This document shows positions 42,521 through 55,795 of a stretch of 64,000 bases of DNA, piece by piece. The DNA is taken from the NCBI RefSeq assembly GCF_964340395.1, contig NC_135549.1, positions 3,658,501 to 3,722,500 on the forward strand, given 5' to 3'. Source of the stretch: Glandiceps talaboti (Eukaryota > Hemichordata > Enteropneusta > Spengelidae). The position numbers and the translations under genes are program-made. The notes beneath the pieces are model-generated. The model saw only the letters and a list, made by a program, of their open reading frames with translations. It made no database searches and had not been told where the DNA came from. Positions within the stretch are counted from its first letter, which is position 1, and every line of letters starts with the position of its first letter.

Positions 42521-44640
42521 ATCCTCCACTCCATTCACACTTTTATCAGTACTTCTTGATAAGGACAGTCTACATGTTCCATACTGCAGTAGTACACTCT
42601 TTATCTTTTATGCATCTTAATTAAAAAAAGAATTGTGTGATTATGTTTTCTGTTGTTTTCCAAATGGTCTCTGTGTTATTGGTTTCTTCCCTTCAGATGT
42701 ACAGCCATTACAGATTAGAAGAACAGTTTTATATTGTCTTTTTCAGTTGATATCAGTTTCCACATCCACTATTTCTGGTGAGACTTCACAATTTTCGCAA
42801 TTTTATTATTTTTTTCTCGAATATGTAAAAAAAAGTTTAGGGTCGATGGTGTCGGGTAACCGAAACTACACAACTTTTTTATTAGGCCTTATTCAAGTAT
42901 GAAAGACCAGAGCATAGTCCCTGGATTCCTTCATCCAGGGTGCATGAGTCAGGTAAACATAGCTTGTCAGTTTCATTCAGAGATAATTAGCTCTTCTTCA
43001 GAAGTGAACATGTCACCTTTTCCTTACAATATACATAGTCACAAGAGAGTGGCATCTTCATCATCCATTGTCATTCTGATAACACATACGTAAATCTCAC
43101 AAACACAACATATACATGTATGTCACACACCAAGTCATCAACAAGTCCCCAACAAATCATACAACGTGTACTATTGTGTAACATTTGACTCTTGAGACAA
43201 GTGTCAATCAGAGATGACTCACAAGACCATTCAACATACTTTTTCCTTAGTTGTGTTCTTTTTTGGGATCAATAGAAAATAAAAGTGCAAATTAAGTTTT
43301 AAAATGACAGTTATGAATGTTTTCTGTATTTACCACCAGATTTTATTATTTTTTGGTTGTGTTAGTTTTGATTCATAATAGTTGGGATGGGTTTTGGAGG
43401 GTGGGAGGATGGTGCATAAAGAACCAATGTTGCTGTATTGTGGCAGACTATGACATATTACATTTACATATTATGGATTTTGAAGTATTCACTTGTAAAT
43501 TTTACATCACCATCACCATGGAAACTAAATTTATGAATGGTCAACGTTATGATTATATTGTATATCCCAATGGACAGATTTCATCTGCTTCTATAATTAT
43601 CCCATTTCTAAAAACAAGAGCAATAGTTGATAGAATGTGATAGAGAATAGATAATAAATCTATGTATTTATTACACCGCCTGATCCAGGTATCATCACAA
43701 CCATCATAATTATCATCATTGTCATGTGACAATCATATGACACCCCGTGTGACTAATGGTGTAGTCAGCTGTACCTATAATAGCATCTACCAGTACAACT
43801 AGTGATTTTCAAATGTGTTCTATTTTCATTTGTTGTGTCTCTCACCTTTGAATCAATTGAACCTTAAACCAGAAAGGGATGATACACATACACTGTATTA
43901 CAGGTTTGCCAATTATACCCAGGCGACGTCACACCCACTGTCGCATTTGTACAGTCTGTGATTTTCAATAACAGATGTTGGTGATAATTTGTGAATGTGA
44001 CATTTAAAATTGATGAAATGTAACATTGCTGTCTCAGTAAGAACAGAAATTACTTTGACAGTTTTTAAACAAATTTTTGAAAATGTTGGAAATACATTAA
44101 TCCAATAAAAAATGATTCAAAGGGGACCAACTGTAACTTCATAGTCACATTTATCAAAAGGGAACTGTATCTTTTGTCCCTCATAGCATCAGAGTTAAGA
44201 CAAAGTGCAATGTTTTACTTTGAGAACATATGTAATACAACAGAGCTTAAATCACCATCACATTTTTGGTTTCATTATTCATTGATTTTAAGTCCTAATA
44301 AAAAAACTTAAAACAACACATATGGTACCATAGTCAGCATACTAAGTTACAATTGTTAGAGCACACTTATTGCCATTGGTGAAGCTTAACAATCTCTGTG
44401 ATAGCGTAGTCTAGTTCCTCTACGATATTGTTACGATTTACATCTCCACTCACACGTTGGCGTCCAGACTATAATAGAGGAGCTAGCTTTGATATATAGG
44501 TCATTAAATTTGCTGATGAAATCTGCAGTTGTCTTACCTAGCCATCAAAACTCACTAAATCATATTGAAAGCTTAATGAAAATATGAGTTGTACTTTGAT
44601 TCCCTTCTCTAGCCTCATTTATACACCCCTAGCGTTACCC
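42521..44640. other. non-coding stretch
   Basis: ORFs here (for example 42633-42902 and 43317-43640) are hydrophobic and low-complexity with no family resemblance. No repeat recognised. Confidence 0.6.
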
Positions 44641-44880
44641 CTCTGTAACTTATATTGATGAAAAAAGTGGGTAACCTTTTGCCCCTCCCCCCATACCCAG
44701 CCTTACCACACCCCAGTAAATCACCACAAAGCTTCTTCCACAGCCCCTTCCTCCATACTCCAGCCTTACCCACACCCTAAAATAACCACAAGGCAGTCTA
44801 CTTTGTGAGCAGCCAATTCCCCTTGCAGCTCCACCCCCCACCGCCCTCCTCCCCCCAACCTCCCTCCAATAGTTGTCCCT
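44640..44880 (+). repeat. C-rich degenerate repeat
   Basis: Two to three degenerate units with CCCC, CATACCCAGCCTTACC and CACAAGGC/CACAAAGC, rich in C on the plus strand. It explains a Gly/Arg-rich false ORF on the minus strand. Confidence 0.65.
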
Positions 44881-46447
44881 CACATTGAATACCTTGAAGA
44901 GATTGTTATGGCACAAAATCAAACATGATGCAAAATTCTAGCTTCACCTGTTAACATAATATGTAAGACTAACCTTCCCTTCACATTTCAGTGTCCTCAA
45001 ACAAAAACAATATCAAAAATAGTTTTATGGAATTCAAATTCCATGGTCAGCAAAGTATTTTGGCCTTGTAAACAAAACAAAACAGTATCTTTATAAATAT
45101 ACAACTGATAACAATCATGACTTGTCACAATACACAATGATTATGTATATGTAAAGGTATGACTTGTTTGTTGTTGATGTAGAATTATGCATAATTCAGT
45201 GATTAAGATATATCAAAATTAAACTACATTGGTATCAAGGTAAAAATCATTTCATTTAGTAAAAAAATACAGTGATGTGAAAATTACGCCAACTGAGCTC
45301 AGTGTTGAATGTTTTGAATATCATATCCATGTTGATTATGAAAAACTGTGCTAAAACCAAGCAGAATATCAAATTCATAAAACCACTGGTATGTTATTGT
45401 ATGTTGTCTGTTGAAGGACATCTGAGTGTGTGTTTATTCCGGCATCAGTATACTGATTTCAGCAAAGTGATTTCATAAATATTAAAATATTTGTATAATT
45501 ATGTGAGATGTTATTTTGTATAATCATATTATATGCTCATCAAGGGAACACCCTTGGTATTGTTTGAGTCATCAATCTCATTTAGCAATTCATCTTTTTT
45601 CTTACCTTCTAAAAATAGTCTATCAAATGATACAGTCAGCTTGTTTATCCAGTGCATAGCCCTACTTTGGTCTTTCTCGTTTGCATATCACAAAGTTCAA
45701 CCCAATTTAAACTTGTTGATCACTTTTTCTGGCAATGATCTGTTTTTGTCTTCAACTACTGAGTATAAACTTGTTGTCTTTAAATATTTCTGTAAAAGAC
45801 TGTGGAACTCAGTAACATCAAGAATCAGCAAACTATGAGAATATTTTAGAACAGCATTCTAAATCACAAGTAATATAGAATGATAAATATACTGTTTATT
45901 GTTTATATATTTGTTTATTTGTTTTCACAGCTGTATATACTGTAAGTGGGACAGTATAAACAAAATTTGTTGTTTTCATTGATTTTATTACGTATTCAAC
46001 CAATGTATTCATATACATTGAACCCTTCCTTCTATTCCTCAGTGCTTACAGTATCACATTGCTGTATTAAAACAACATTACATCCACATGCCACTAGTTT
46101 ATATATCATCATTCCAATAATGTTTCATAATCTGTAAAATTCTACTGGTCAATTCATTGCTGTTGACAGCATTTTATGACAAGAAAAGCAATGACAAGTC
46201 AAAGAAAATGTCACATTAAAAAAATTGAATTTGAGCAACAAATCTGTAAAAATCAGTAGACAATCACAGCACTGTTGCATGGACATACAATTCATGCTCT
46301 TGCATCAACAAGAAAGAAACCCTAAGTTGTTTTCAATAGTCAGAACTGACTATCTAGCCTATATAGGACTGTATGTGTTATCTAAGTAATTATCTGTCTC
46401 GTGTAACTTTATGTCTGGCACGTGGCATGAATAATCCTGAAGGTTGT

Positions 46448-46467
46448 GTTGTAAACATGTTTACAAC
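46448..46467. promoter_or_regulatory. 20-bp perfect palindrome with two forkhead-type sites
   Basis: GTTGTAAACATGTTTACAAC is its own reverse complement. Each half contains GTAAACA, the FOX consensus core. Confidence 0.4.
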
Positions 46468-46527
46468 GTGGAGGCTATCAAGACACGTTTCTCAGAATCC
46501 ACAATGCATCATAAATTAATGCTATAC

Positions 46528-46609
46528 ATGGTGGGCTGGATCCTTTATGATTACTCCCTCCGAGCTCCATCATGGGGAATAAGACCATAGAAAATCGAGC
46601 CCACCACAT
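46528..46609. repeat. hairpin repeat, second copy of the foldback family
   Basis: Arms ATGGTGGGCT..CTTTATGATTACTCCC and GGGGAATAAGACCATAGAAA..GAGCCCACCACAT pair around a short CpG-containing loop. The right arm resembles 4734-4763. Confidence 0.6.
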
Positions 46610-47591
46610 ACAGTATGTACATTACTAATAATGTAATCAGACGTTTATGACCCCTAAACTTCCAAAGAGAGATTTTCTCACTCTACATATTTATAGTATA
46701 TATCAAATTTGTACATCAACTACATCCAAGACCAACAGGTAGAATTGTATTTCTAACCCACACAGTATGGGGTCAGTTTGATAAATTGAAAAACAAACCC
46801 GGAGACCTCTGGGACATAAAACAGAAGATGTTGCTGAATTTGTAAGACGTCAGCAGGGGTTCTTTTCAGTATGTTTTTTTGTACATGTGACCGTATTCCA
46901 GGTTGTTTATAAAATGATCTATTTACTTCTGATCAGTATTTATCAAGAATCTCAATCTGTAGATCAAAGTCCAGCTTCTGTGGTGTACCTTGAATAGTTC
47001 AGTTTGCTACCGGACTTTACATAATATTTTTGTTTTTCCTGCTAGTGTATACGTAGGGACTGGATTTTTCCCCTTTCTTCACCCGTAATCTATTGTACAT
47101 CTCAGATAAAACAAACCCTGGCACTAGTCTTTTTATTTACATCAGTGTGACCTTCATAGAATCATACTTAAGCGTACTTGTTCCTGTCAATATTTTTGTA
47201 ACTTCAAATGACGCAATTTTAGAAATATTTACATCAGTCATAATAGCTTTAATTTGGTTGATGTTTGCACATTATTTCCTCCATGCTTGAACTTCTTGTT
47301 TTTGATGATACTTTTAACAGCAAACTTATTATTTTACCCATACTTTAAGAATAACACAATCCTATTTCAACTGACTTAGGCCTATCAGATGTAGATTCAA
47401 AGGAATACTACGCTATTTGTTGTCATTTTTAGGGGGGGGGGGGCCTTGCAAGGGGGAATATTCCAATGGGCTCCATCCATCCAGCCATCCATAATGTGTC
47501 ATTTCTCAGACATGCAATATCCGATTTCTTTCAAACCTGACACAAAGGGGGTATATCATGTGCTACATATGCACGACAATTTGAAATTTGA

Positions 47592-47955
47592 CAGAATGAC
47601 AGCTATCTTTGTAGTTAAAAATCAATATTTACTGCATAACTCAAAAACTGTAATACACAGACGCTCCATTCAAGTGTCTACCCATATTAGCAGATGCAAG
47701 CTATCTTTGGAGACCATGACCTTTGACCTTGATCTTCTTGGTCAATTATCAAAATCAAGCCAATTCCTTAAATCATGTTTACAAGTAATATTGAAGAAAA
47801 GAACTATATACAACTCACAAGCATTATTTTGGTGCACATATCACTTTTACAGAATGGCAGCCATATTTGTAGTTAAAAATCATTATTTATACTGCATAAC
47901 TCAGAAACTGTAATACATACGAGACTCCATTCACATGTCTACCCCCATATTAATT
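47592..47955 (+). repeat. two direct copies of a dispersed repeat, about 258 bp apart
   Basis: 47592-47695 and 47850-47955 share AGAATG(A/G)CAGC, TTTGTAGTTAAAAATCA, CTGCATAACTCA and AACTGTAATACA. Between them lies TGACCTTTGACCT (47717-47729). The region keeps a 155-codon ORF open but the peptide is repetitive and unrecognised. Confidence 0.8.
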
Positions 47956-48044
47956 GAAAATGTATATATTCATGCTGTCTATCATATTACTTTGTAGACT
48001 TACCTGTCAAGTTGTCTACCCCCCCCCAAAAAAAAAATTCAATA

Positions 48045-48105
<61 letters not shown>
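48045..48105 (+). repeat. (TTG)n microsatellite
   Basis: About 20 copies of TTG. Confidence 0.95.
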
Positions 48106-50030
48106 AAAGTCTACATTTCAGGGGTGATATAATTATCCTGATAAGACGTAAACTTTTTTTCTGATGAGAACTTAAGAAAATAATTCTAAAGCAAAGATTG
48201 TAAACATTTTATTAAAGGCAAGGCACAGTGAACTGAATGTCTTAAAGAAACAAAACTTTAAAATAATGAGTTCAGATTGTCCTTTTGTTTCTACAGGGCT
48301 TTACCCAGGACTAACAGGCAGCTAACTAAACATCAACTAATTACAGCCTGGAGGGATTGACATTTGAATATGATATATGTTATCAAATGCAACAGGTTTG
48401 TCCATCTGTATTATCTGAATAATATAGGTTCCTCTGCCTTGAACTGTAGACAGAGCTGTTTCACTTTCAGATAATTAGAAATCAGGAAATCTCGCTTTGA
48501 GTCTTGATAGAAATGAAATTTTAAAACAAGGAAATCTTGAAATGTGTCAGCTAAGGTTCCTCAATAACTTTAAATTATATTCAATGTTTAGAAATTCATG
48601 TCCTTCCTCAGTTTAACTTAATGTTTTGTCAACAGTATTTATATTCATCTCATGTAGGTAAGCATGCTAGCTCCAAACTAACCAATGTCCATAAATATTA
48701 ATTTAATATATGGTTGAAACAATCAAAAATGCAGGCGTGGTGACATGAACTCAAATAACTAACATTTGACGTAAACATAAAAAGAAAAGAAAGATGATCT
48801 TCAAGAGCTGCAGGATGTTTTATTTTTATAGATATTAACACTGTTTTGTGAGAAAGATAACAAACTTGTCAAATCAAAGATAATGGTTACCCTCTAGTCA
48901 AACTCTAGTCATTAATAATCTTCTTTACGTTATTCAACATTTTTCAAATGAATTAAACTTGCATGGTGAGTGAAAGTACAGGGAGGGGGGGGGAGATGTT
49001 ATTTTCACAGACTATTAATTGCTGATTGTTATCCTAGTTTCACTTTGACATAAACCTAAATTGATGTGAACTGCTTTCATTTGATAATTATATGTAACCC
49101 CGTTTATAATGAACTACAGGAACAAGACACCATTTTCTATCAAGACTATATAAGAGGCAATAATACATGGTATCATACATTAAGTGTCATATCATTATTA
49201 ACATTTGCATTGTCAAAATTTGTATGCAAAATTTTGACCTTAGTAATCCTTTGTGTGACAATTTGGTGAAATGTATGGTTTTTCTGTCAAAAATGACCAT
49301 TAACAATTTAACACCAAAATTTTCAATGAATTCGTCAATGATTTAATATGGATGTTCCTGGTGATCCAGCTACCAATTTATGTAATCAATATAGGGAAGA
49401 TGCACAATTTTTTTCTTTGTATTTATGCCATTGTCTTATGTTTACAGGTACAGACATATTAACTTCATCTATAGTGACACATCCTATATAACAGCAAGAG
49501 TAAGTCACCTATGATGATAACAAATTTATCCCTGCAAAATGTTCAAATTTTTTTATTTTACAGCTGTAGAAGTGTAAAAGTAGTGCAAGCTGAGTTGATA
49601 AGCTATTTGTCTCAAGTGAAAATATCTAACTCACATAAAACCCTTATCAGCTACTATATTTGTATAATACTAATGTCAATGCATGTCTTCAAGGGCACTG
49701 AAATCATATTAAAACATTTTAGAATACATAGAATTCCTAAATACTAAGTTTTAGTTTTGATATTAGCTCAGTGTCTAAGTAATTAGAATACAGCAGGCAT
49801 CTTTGAATCCACAAAAATTATATGCATGTCCCAAAATCTTAAAGCTCATGAAGTGGCCGCATAGCAGCTCAATGACTAGTAACACGTACTATATACTATG
49901 CAATGTTTTTTGGTGGTTTTATCCAAGGATGCATTGCAGTGCAATGACTACGCATGCGCGTTCTATATAATATGCAAATTCTCCGTGCGGAGGATGCTAT
50001 CTGCAATATCATTGTGAGGCAGCCAGTCAC
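48106..50030. other. AT-rich non-coding stretch
   Basis: No coding signal. The last 200 bp become more CpG-rich, with an NRF1-like TACGCATGCGCG (49949-49960) and an octamer ATGCAAAT (49972-49979). Confidence 0.6.
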
Positions 50031-50155
50031 AGATGAATCATCATCGCAAACTATTGCTTCTTACGGCACCTTCCAAAACACCGTCCAGAGGCATTATTTC
50101 ACAGTGTTACGGAAGAAATAACAGCTCTAGTTTGCGAGGATGAAATGAATCTACC
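50031..50155. mobile_element. foldback element, about 125 bp
   Basis: GATGAATCATCATCGCAAAC near the left and GTTTGCGAGGATGAAATGAA near the right are imperfect inverted copies. Pairing continues through CTTCTTACGG and CCGTAAC-type segments. The edges are estimated and may be part of a larger element from 49.85 kb. Confidence 0.5.
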
Positions 50156-50392
50156 CTGTGCGAGCTTATTGGCTTTGCCTATACTCAACTTATTGCGTAA
50201 TCATTTCTCACAAATGGCATGATAATTTGTGTGATCTTATCCCCCTTTAGGGAAGTCAGACACATGAAACCTAATCCTGTAATTACATGCTATTTTCCCC
50301 TCCACTGTCTATAATTTGTCCTAGCACTCACTGTGTTACATACATGTATATCTTTAATCATGCCATGTATGTTACTCACCTGTCCTGTTAAA

Positions 50393-50493
50393 GGTCCATG
50401 CCACTTTTAGCCAATCTTAACCAAGACAAGAAAGACGAGATTTTTAGCACAACTGAACTGATAAGGTTCAGTAGTGCTATAGGCATGGTAAAG

Positions 50494-50524
<31 letters not shown>

Positions 50525-50528
50525 GTGG

Positions 50529-50566
<38 letters not shown>

Positions 50567-51470
50567 CTGTTTGTGTGTTTGTTTGTTTGTGTGTGTAAAC
50601 AACTTAAAGTCAAAAACCACTGGACCGATTGCCATGATATTTGGTGAGTATATTACCTTGGGTGTCTGGTTGGGAAATTGTTCAAATCATTGTAAAATGT
50701 TCACAAGGGTGTGATTTGGGTCAAAAATATGATATTTGGTCAAAAAACTTAAACCCCAAAACTGCTCAGCAAATCGATCTGAAATTTAATTGGAACATTC
50801 TTAGAGGTGTTTAGATTAAGAATTGTTAATGACGTGATGATCCCATCCATGATATGCAAATTAGGTATATAAATGTGTCTTTTTGGTGAAGAATCTTTAA
50901 TTCCAAAACCACTGAGCAGATTAGGCTGAAATTTAATGGGGGTGTATCTGGGGATGTGTAGCTGAAGCTGTATTCATAACGTGATGATCACATCACTGAT
51001 ATACAAAATAGGGATAAAAGCTCAATTTTGGTCAAAAACTTATATCTTGAAACTGCATGGTGAATGGGTTGAAACTTGGTGGGGATGTTTCTGGGGGTAT
51101 TATTCTGCAGTTTTCGTTGAAAACATTTCAACACAATTGGCCCCAGCATCCATGACCATGCCCTTAGCAACAGGGAAATATCGATGCATATTACAAAAAA
51201 AAAAAAAGAACAAGAGGGATGGGTAGGTGAGTGACTAAAAGATTCTAAAAATGTATTCAAATATGCCTAGCAACAGGACCATGCCTATAGCAACAACTAA
51301 ATAATGGTTTATATTGCAAAGATAAAAAAGTGGGAAGGGTAGGCAAGTTAATAAAGATTCCAAAAATGTATGCAAATATCCCTAGAAATAAGACCATGTC
51401 CATAGCAACAGCCAAATACAGTTGTGCTACAGTGCAATTGGCGTAATTTTTGGTAGAAAAAGTCAAGTAA
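50393..51470 (+). mobile_element. dispersed repeat, about 1.1 kb
   Basis: Starts near a hairpin (TAGCACAACTGAAC at 50445-50458 and GTTCAGTAGTGCTA at 50466-50479), then a (TGTC)n(GT)n microsatellite (50494-50563), then degenerate units with AACCACTGGACCGATTG and CTGAAATTTAATGG, and finally CCTAGCAAC/CCATAGCAACAGCC units of about 115 bp. The last part is shared with 53812-54310. Confidence 0.7.
50494..50563 (+). repeat. (TGTC)n(GT)n microsatellite
   Basis: About eight TGTC copies followed by about 16 GT copies. Confidence 0.95.
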
Positions 51471-53800
51471 AGAAGCTTACTGATATTGCAGCATGAAGAT
51501 ATAATATTTAATTGGGTTCATGGTATCAACAAGAAAACTGACAAAGTTTAATATTTGAGAGCCAACAGGTAGGTGTACGTTCCCACCTCTTAAACATACA
51601 CCCACTTTATAACCTTCAGAAGTATCAAATCAGAAAGTAAAAATATATGTTAGACAGACTTGACTTTAATATCTAAAATTAGCTTTGTCTTTGGGGCATG
51701 ATGATAGAAGGGAGTAGGGGATAAAAGATTAAGCCTCATTTGTTTTATAAAAGATAAATGTGGTTTTGAATTTAAGACAATCTAAGGGGTATGTTGGGTT
51801 GTTATTTTCCTTGTAGGGAATCAGTTAAAGCAAGATGTGTGTGGGTGTCTGGTTAACCTTTGTCAATTGGGACTGTGATTCCTGCTAGCAGTTCCATGCA
51901 ATGTTAACTTTTATTTCAAATGTCAAAACCCTTTGTCATCAATCGATAAGCTCTGATTGTCTGTTACCTGGTTCAATTTTGGCACAGGTGTTCACAAAAA
52001 TATGTAATGTGTCAACTTGATTGTTATCTTGACATTAAAAACGGGTACTATTTCTTTTCGGATTTTCTTTCTTTTTTTTTGTAAGGTAGCCAAGACAACA
52101 TGTATTTATTCAATGTGAATTTGCATGTTTTTTTTCATAGTTTCCATGACAACTGTCAGTTCATCATGATTGCTGCACAGCAATGAGAATTGATAGATGA
52201 TGCAATGATCGTCAGTTTTTGAAAAATTTAATAATTTGAAACGTCAACATACACTGTACCAAAATGGTCCATTTAGATTGAATTAAGAAGTGGAACTTAA
52301 TCTTACATCTGGTACAGATGATTTTAATTGCCGACATCTGTTCCATGTCATGTACATCTCCTTGTCAGAAAGTGTAGAGACCTAGAAATGTTCAACCCAC
52401 ATTACGTATAATGTACATATTGGAACACATTACTATCAGATGACGTAGACATCCAGGGATGTACATGATTGAAAACTACGTAGGACTTTTAATTTTCTTC
52501 ATACATTCTCTTTAGCTGTAACTAGGCAAGCTTTCTGATAGTGTAACCAGCCTGAAGGATAAATCAGTGGCCGATGAAATTGTGTCTTCAAGTATATACC
52601 CTGGGATAGAGAACAATAAATTGAGGGGGAGGATGAGTGAATTTGTCAAATTGTAAGTGGGGAGGGTGAGGTAATTGTAAATGTCAGAATTAATGAGTTT
52701 GGCAAAGAATTAGTGCACAGTTACATGTCTGTCAGTACAGATTCAAATCATAGTGGGTAAGAAGTATAAATAAATGCAATGCTTTTTCTACTATGCCAAT
52801 ATTTTGCTGCTTGTCTGAGGATCAGAGGCACTTTCATGTTTTTAAGAGTTGTTCCTCTTTTGTTTTTCTTGGTTCATTTATATCATGTTGTTTATGGTAA
52901 TTTATACTTGTCAGTAAAAATGTTCATTGGTTAGTTTTGTGCGTGAGTGTAATACACACTCTTCAGTACGCTGTCTGCATATCAGAATACATGGTTCCAT
53001 GCATCTTATAACGAGTACCTCGACTGTTTACTGAGCCTAAGGCCATCAGATGTAAGCTGTGGAATAAGTAGATTGTTTAGAAACAGGTTCTGGAAAGGAT
53101 AAGCTGCCATCACCATTCTGTTTAATGGCTTTCATTAGAAAAACCACACCTCACAAAATCCAGCCTACAAGATATATTTTTTATAAGACAGTTGATGTAA
53201 AAAATACTGTTGATTTTATGATAATGGGTGCATAGATGACAGCAGGTATACCAAAATAGTGACGAAAAGTGAGAAAGTATACTGAAGAAAGCTGAATTTC
53301 TAGAAGTCAGTACATAAAATTTGCATAGTGGAAAATGTAAATGTTAATTTTTCCTGTTTTTTTAACAGCCATTATTTAACTTACTAGACCCTCAGAAGGT
53401 ATAGTTGTTAAATACGATTCAATAAACTTAAACATAGATCTAAACTAAAAAGAAAGATTGTCGTCTGCCATCATTTATCTGCTGCCATTGTACATTGTAT
53501 AGCAGACATACATATACATTCAAAATAGTCACAGCATCTACAAGACACAAAATATGTGGAAATTTTATATGCCATTATGTTGATGCATGATAATGAGTTA
53601 TTTTGGTGTTGATGGTATAAATTATATAGTATTGAAATGATTTTGAATGTTAGATTTATGTACAGGATAACCAAACAAGCCCATTTTCATGCCAAAGAAA
53701 TGGTAAAGATACATTTACTGTCATGATCATGATTTAACTGCGAAGAGGGGGTGGGGGGGGGGGTGTTAAATGAAGAAATATTTATAAGCATATAATTATC
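51471..53800. other. AT-rich non-coding stretch
   Basis: No coding signal. G-run of about 16 nt with one T near 53747-53763. Nothing else recognised. Confidence 0.65.
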
Positions 53801-53811
53801 TCTTAAGCAAT

Positions 53812-54310
53812 ATGCAAATTACGTGTAAAAAAGTGAATTTTGGTCAAAAATGTATACATGTATCTCAAAAAGTGTTATTCTGCATATTATCTTCAAAATA
53901 TTTTGACACAATTGGCCCTAGCAACCATGACTACACCCTAAGCAACAACCAAATGCCAGTATATTGTGCTAAGATAACAACATCATCTGGTAGGCAAGTG
54001 AGTAAACATTCAAAAAATGTATGTAAATATCCCTAGCACCTCCAATAGCAACAGCCAAATGGTGGTGTCTTTCACAAAGATAACAACAGGGATTAATAAA
54101 CAAATTAATAACCATACAAAATATGTATGCAAACATACCTAGCAACAATACCATGCCCATAGCAACAGCCAAATGATCATGTATATTGCAAAGATAACAA
54201 CAGGGCTGGATAGGCAATTAGGTAATCATTCAGCAAATGAACACCTATACCTAGCATGGATCAGGTTGTGGATAAACTTTTTAAAACAACAGTTGTGCTA
54301 CAACGCCATT
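53812..54310 (+). repeat. partial second copy of the 50.4-51.5 kb repeat
   Basis: Three tandem units of about 115-130 bp with CCTAGCAAC, CCCATAGCAACAGCCAAATG, TTGCAAAGATAACAACAGGG and AATGTATGCAAA. It also shares TTTTGGTCAAAAA and ACACAATTGGCCC with the first copy. Confidence 0.8.
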
Positions 54311-54553
54311 GGTGCTATTTTTTGTTAAATTTACCTTGCATTAGAAAATAAAATAAGTAATTTGCATGTTATATTCATTTTAGGATTTTCTATAGTGTGC
54401 TGCTAACAGCGATGAAAACCTTTTGTTAAACTTTCAAATGCATTGTGATACTTCTCTCTCAAAAAGTGTCAAGTAAGTCTATCACCAAAACCTTTTAACT
54501 GTTTCATTGCTGTCTACAAATTTTAATAGAGGTCATTAACCAGCAGAACGATA

Positions 54554-54657
54554 GACAGTCCATGGATAGATACGGTACTGTCCACCCTAATCAACTGTTC
54601 CCACTGACAGTCCATGGATAGATACGGTACTGTCCACCCTAATCAACTGTTCCCACT
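54554..54657 (+). repeat. perfect 52-bp tandem duplication
   Basis: Copies 54554-54605 and 54606-54657 are identical as read (GACAGTCCATGG start, CTGTTCCCACT end), implying a very recent duplication. Confidence 0.95.
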
Positions 54658-54973
54658 GACTCTTTTCTCAGATATTAACCTGGATTGTGGTAATAATTAA
54701 GTCATATTGTCCAATTTGAGAAAGGGCTACGTAGGTGTACCTGCATGTTAACAGAGAGATGACACAGCTGGCATCAGTTATCCTATGTAACAAAAACACA
54801 TTAACTATTGACAAAAAAGAGTTTAGAAACAGATTTTGAAAAACAAAGTAACATCTTGTGTTAGAGTAGGCATATGGAAAAATTTTTCAAATGTCATTGA
54901 CCACATTTAATGTTTCTTTCCTTGTCTCTGTGAACACATGTGTTCATTTTTGTATAGTTTGATGATGATCATG

Positions 54974-55018
<45 letters not shown>
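54974..55018 (+). repeat. (GAT)n microsatellite
   Basis: About 15 GAT copies, followed by degenerate GAC/AAC triplets. Source of poly-His and poly-Ser false ORFs. Confidence 0.95.
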
Positions 55019-55456
55019 CAACGACGACAATGACAACAACGACAACAATAATGATGCAAGTGATGATAAACAACAATAAGGTAATAGTAGATAACCCAAC
55101 AAAATATTTGCACATATCATATGGTATATGCAAATAAGCATCTTTGATACACCCTCCAGTAGCCAGCTTTAACTTCTTTTCAAAAAAATGAATCTGATTT
55201 TCTTTTTTTTTTCAACTCAAATAACCACCAAGCAAACATGTTCATAGACACAGCCTTTTTAAAGCTCAAATCTGATTGCCTTGCTTGGATCAGCAAGTGA
55301 TAACCAACCAATCAGCATCAAGTTAACAAATTACACATTCATCTACTTCAATTGATACATGTGTATTGATTGGCTGGGCGCCAACATCCCTTGAGATGTC
55401 CATCGACTAGAAATGAGTTATTTTGAAATTCAGTATTTAAAATCTGTTATTGATTG

Positions 55457-55493
55457 ATTCAGTCTATTCATATTCATTATGAATAGACTGAAT
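55457..55493. repeat. perfect 16-bp stem hairpin
   Basis: ATTCAGTCTATTCATA and TATGAATAGACTGAAT around loop TTCAT. Confidence 0.9.
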
Positions 55494-55795
55494 ATATTAT
55501 GAATATTTCATATAAGGGCTATAAATATATGCAAACAAAGCAGAGCGTATGATGACTAATTAGTGATAGATTAAATATCTTTGTTGTTGACAACGACAAA
55601 CCTGTTATAAATCAACTATAGTAGTTCCAGTTTAGGAGTGTCATTATTTATGGATGAATGGTCTCCACAAATATAGTACTTTACATCATAGTATTTATTA
55701 TTGTTGCTTCACAATAAAAAAAAAGTTTTACAAAACAGTGTGGTCATCATCGTAGTTGTGATCATGGTAGTTACAATTTTATAATTATTTTTTAT

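Larger units (their letters stand above)
44881..47430. other. AT-rich non-coding stretch
   Basis: Holds the forkhead-like palindrome (46448-46467) and a hairpin repeat (46528-46609). No gene recognised. Confidence 0.65.

Noticed and set aside
42273-42624. Proline-rich ORFs of 115 and 71 codons
   Set aside because: They translate a C-rich degenerate repeat and a 20-nt C run.
43317-43640. 107-codon plus-strand ORF
   Set aside because: Aromatic and hydrophobic with T-rich codons, no splice sites and no family resemblance. Probably chance.
50398-50714. Cys/Val-rich ORFs on both strands
   Set aside because: Translation of TGTC and GT microsatellites inside a repeat.
54907-55141. Poly-His and poly-Ser ORFs
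   Set aside because: Translation of the GAT microsatellite.
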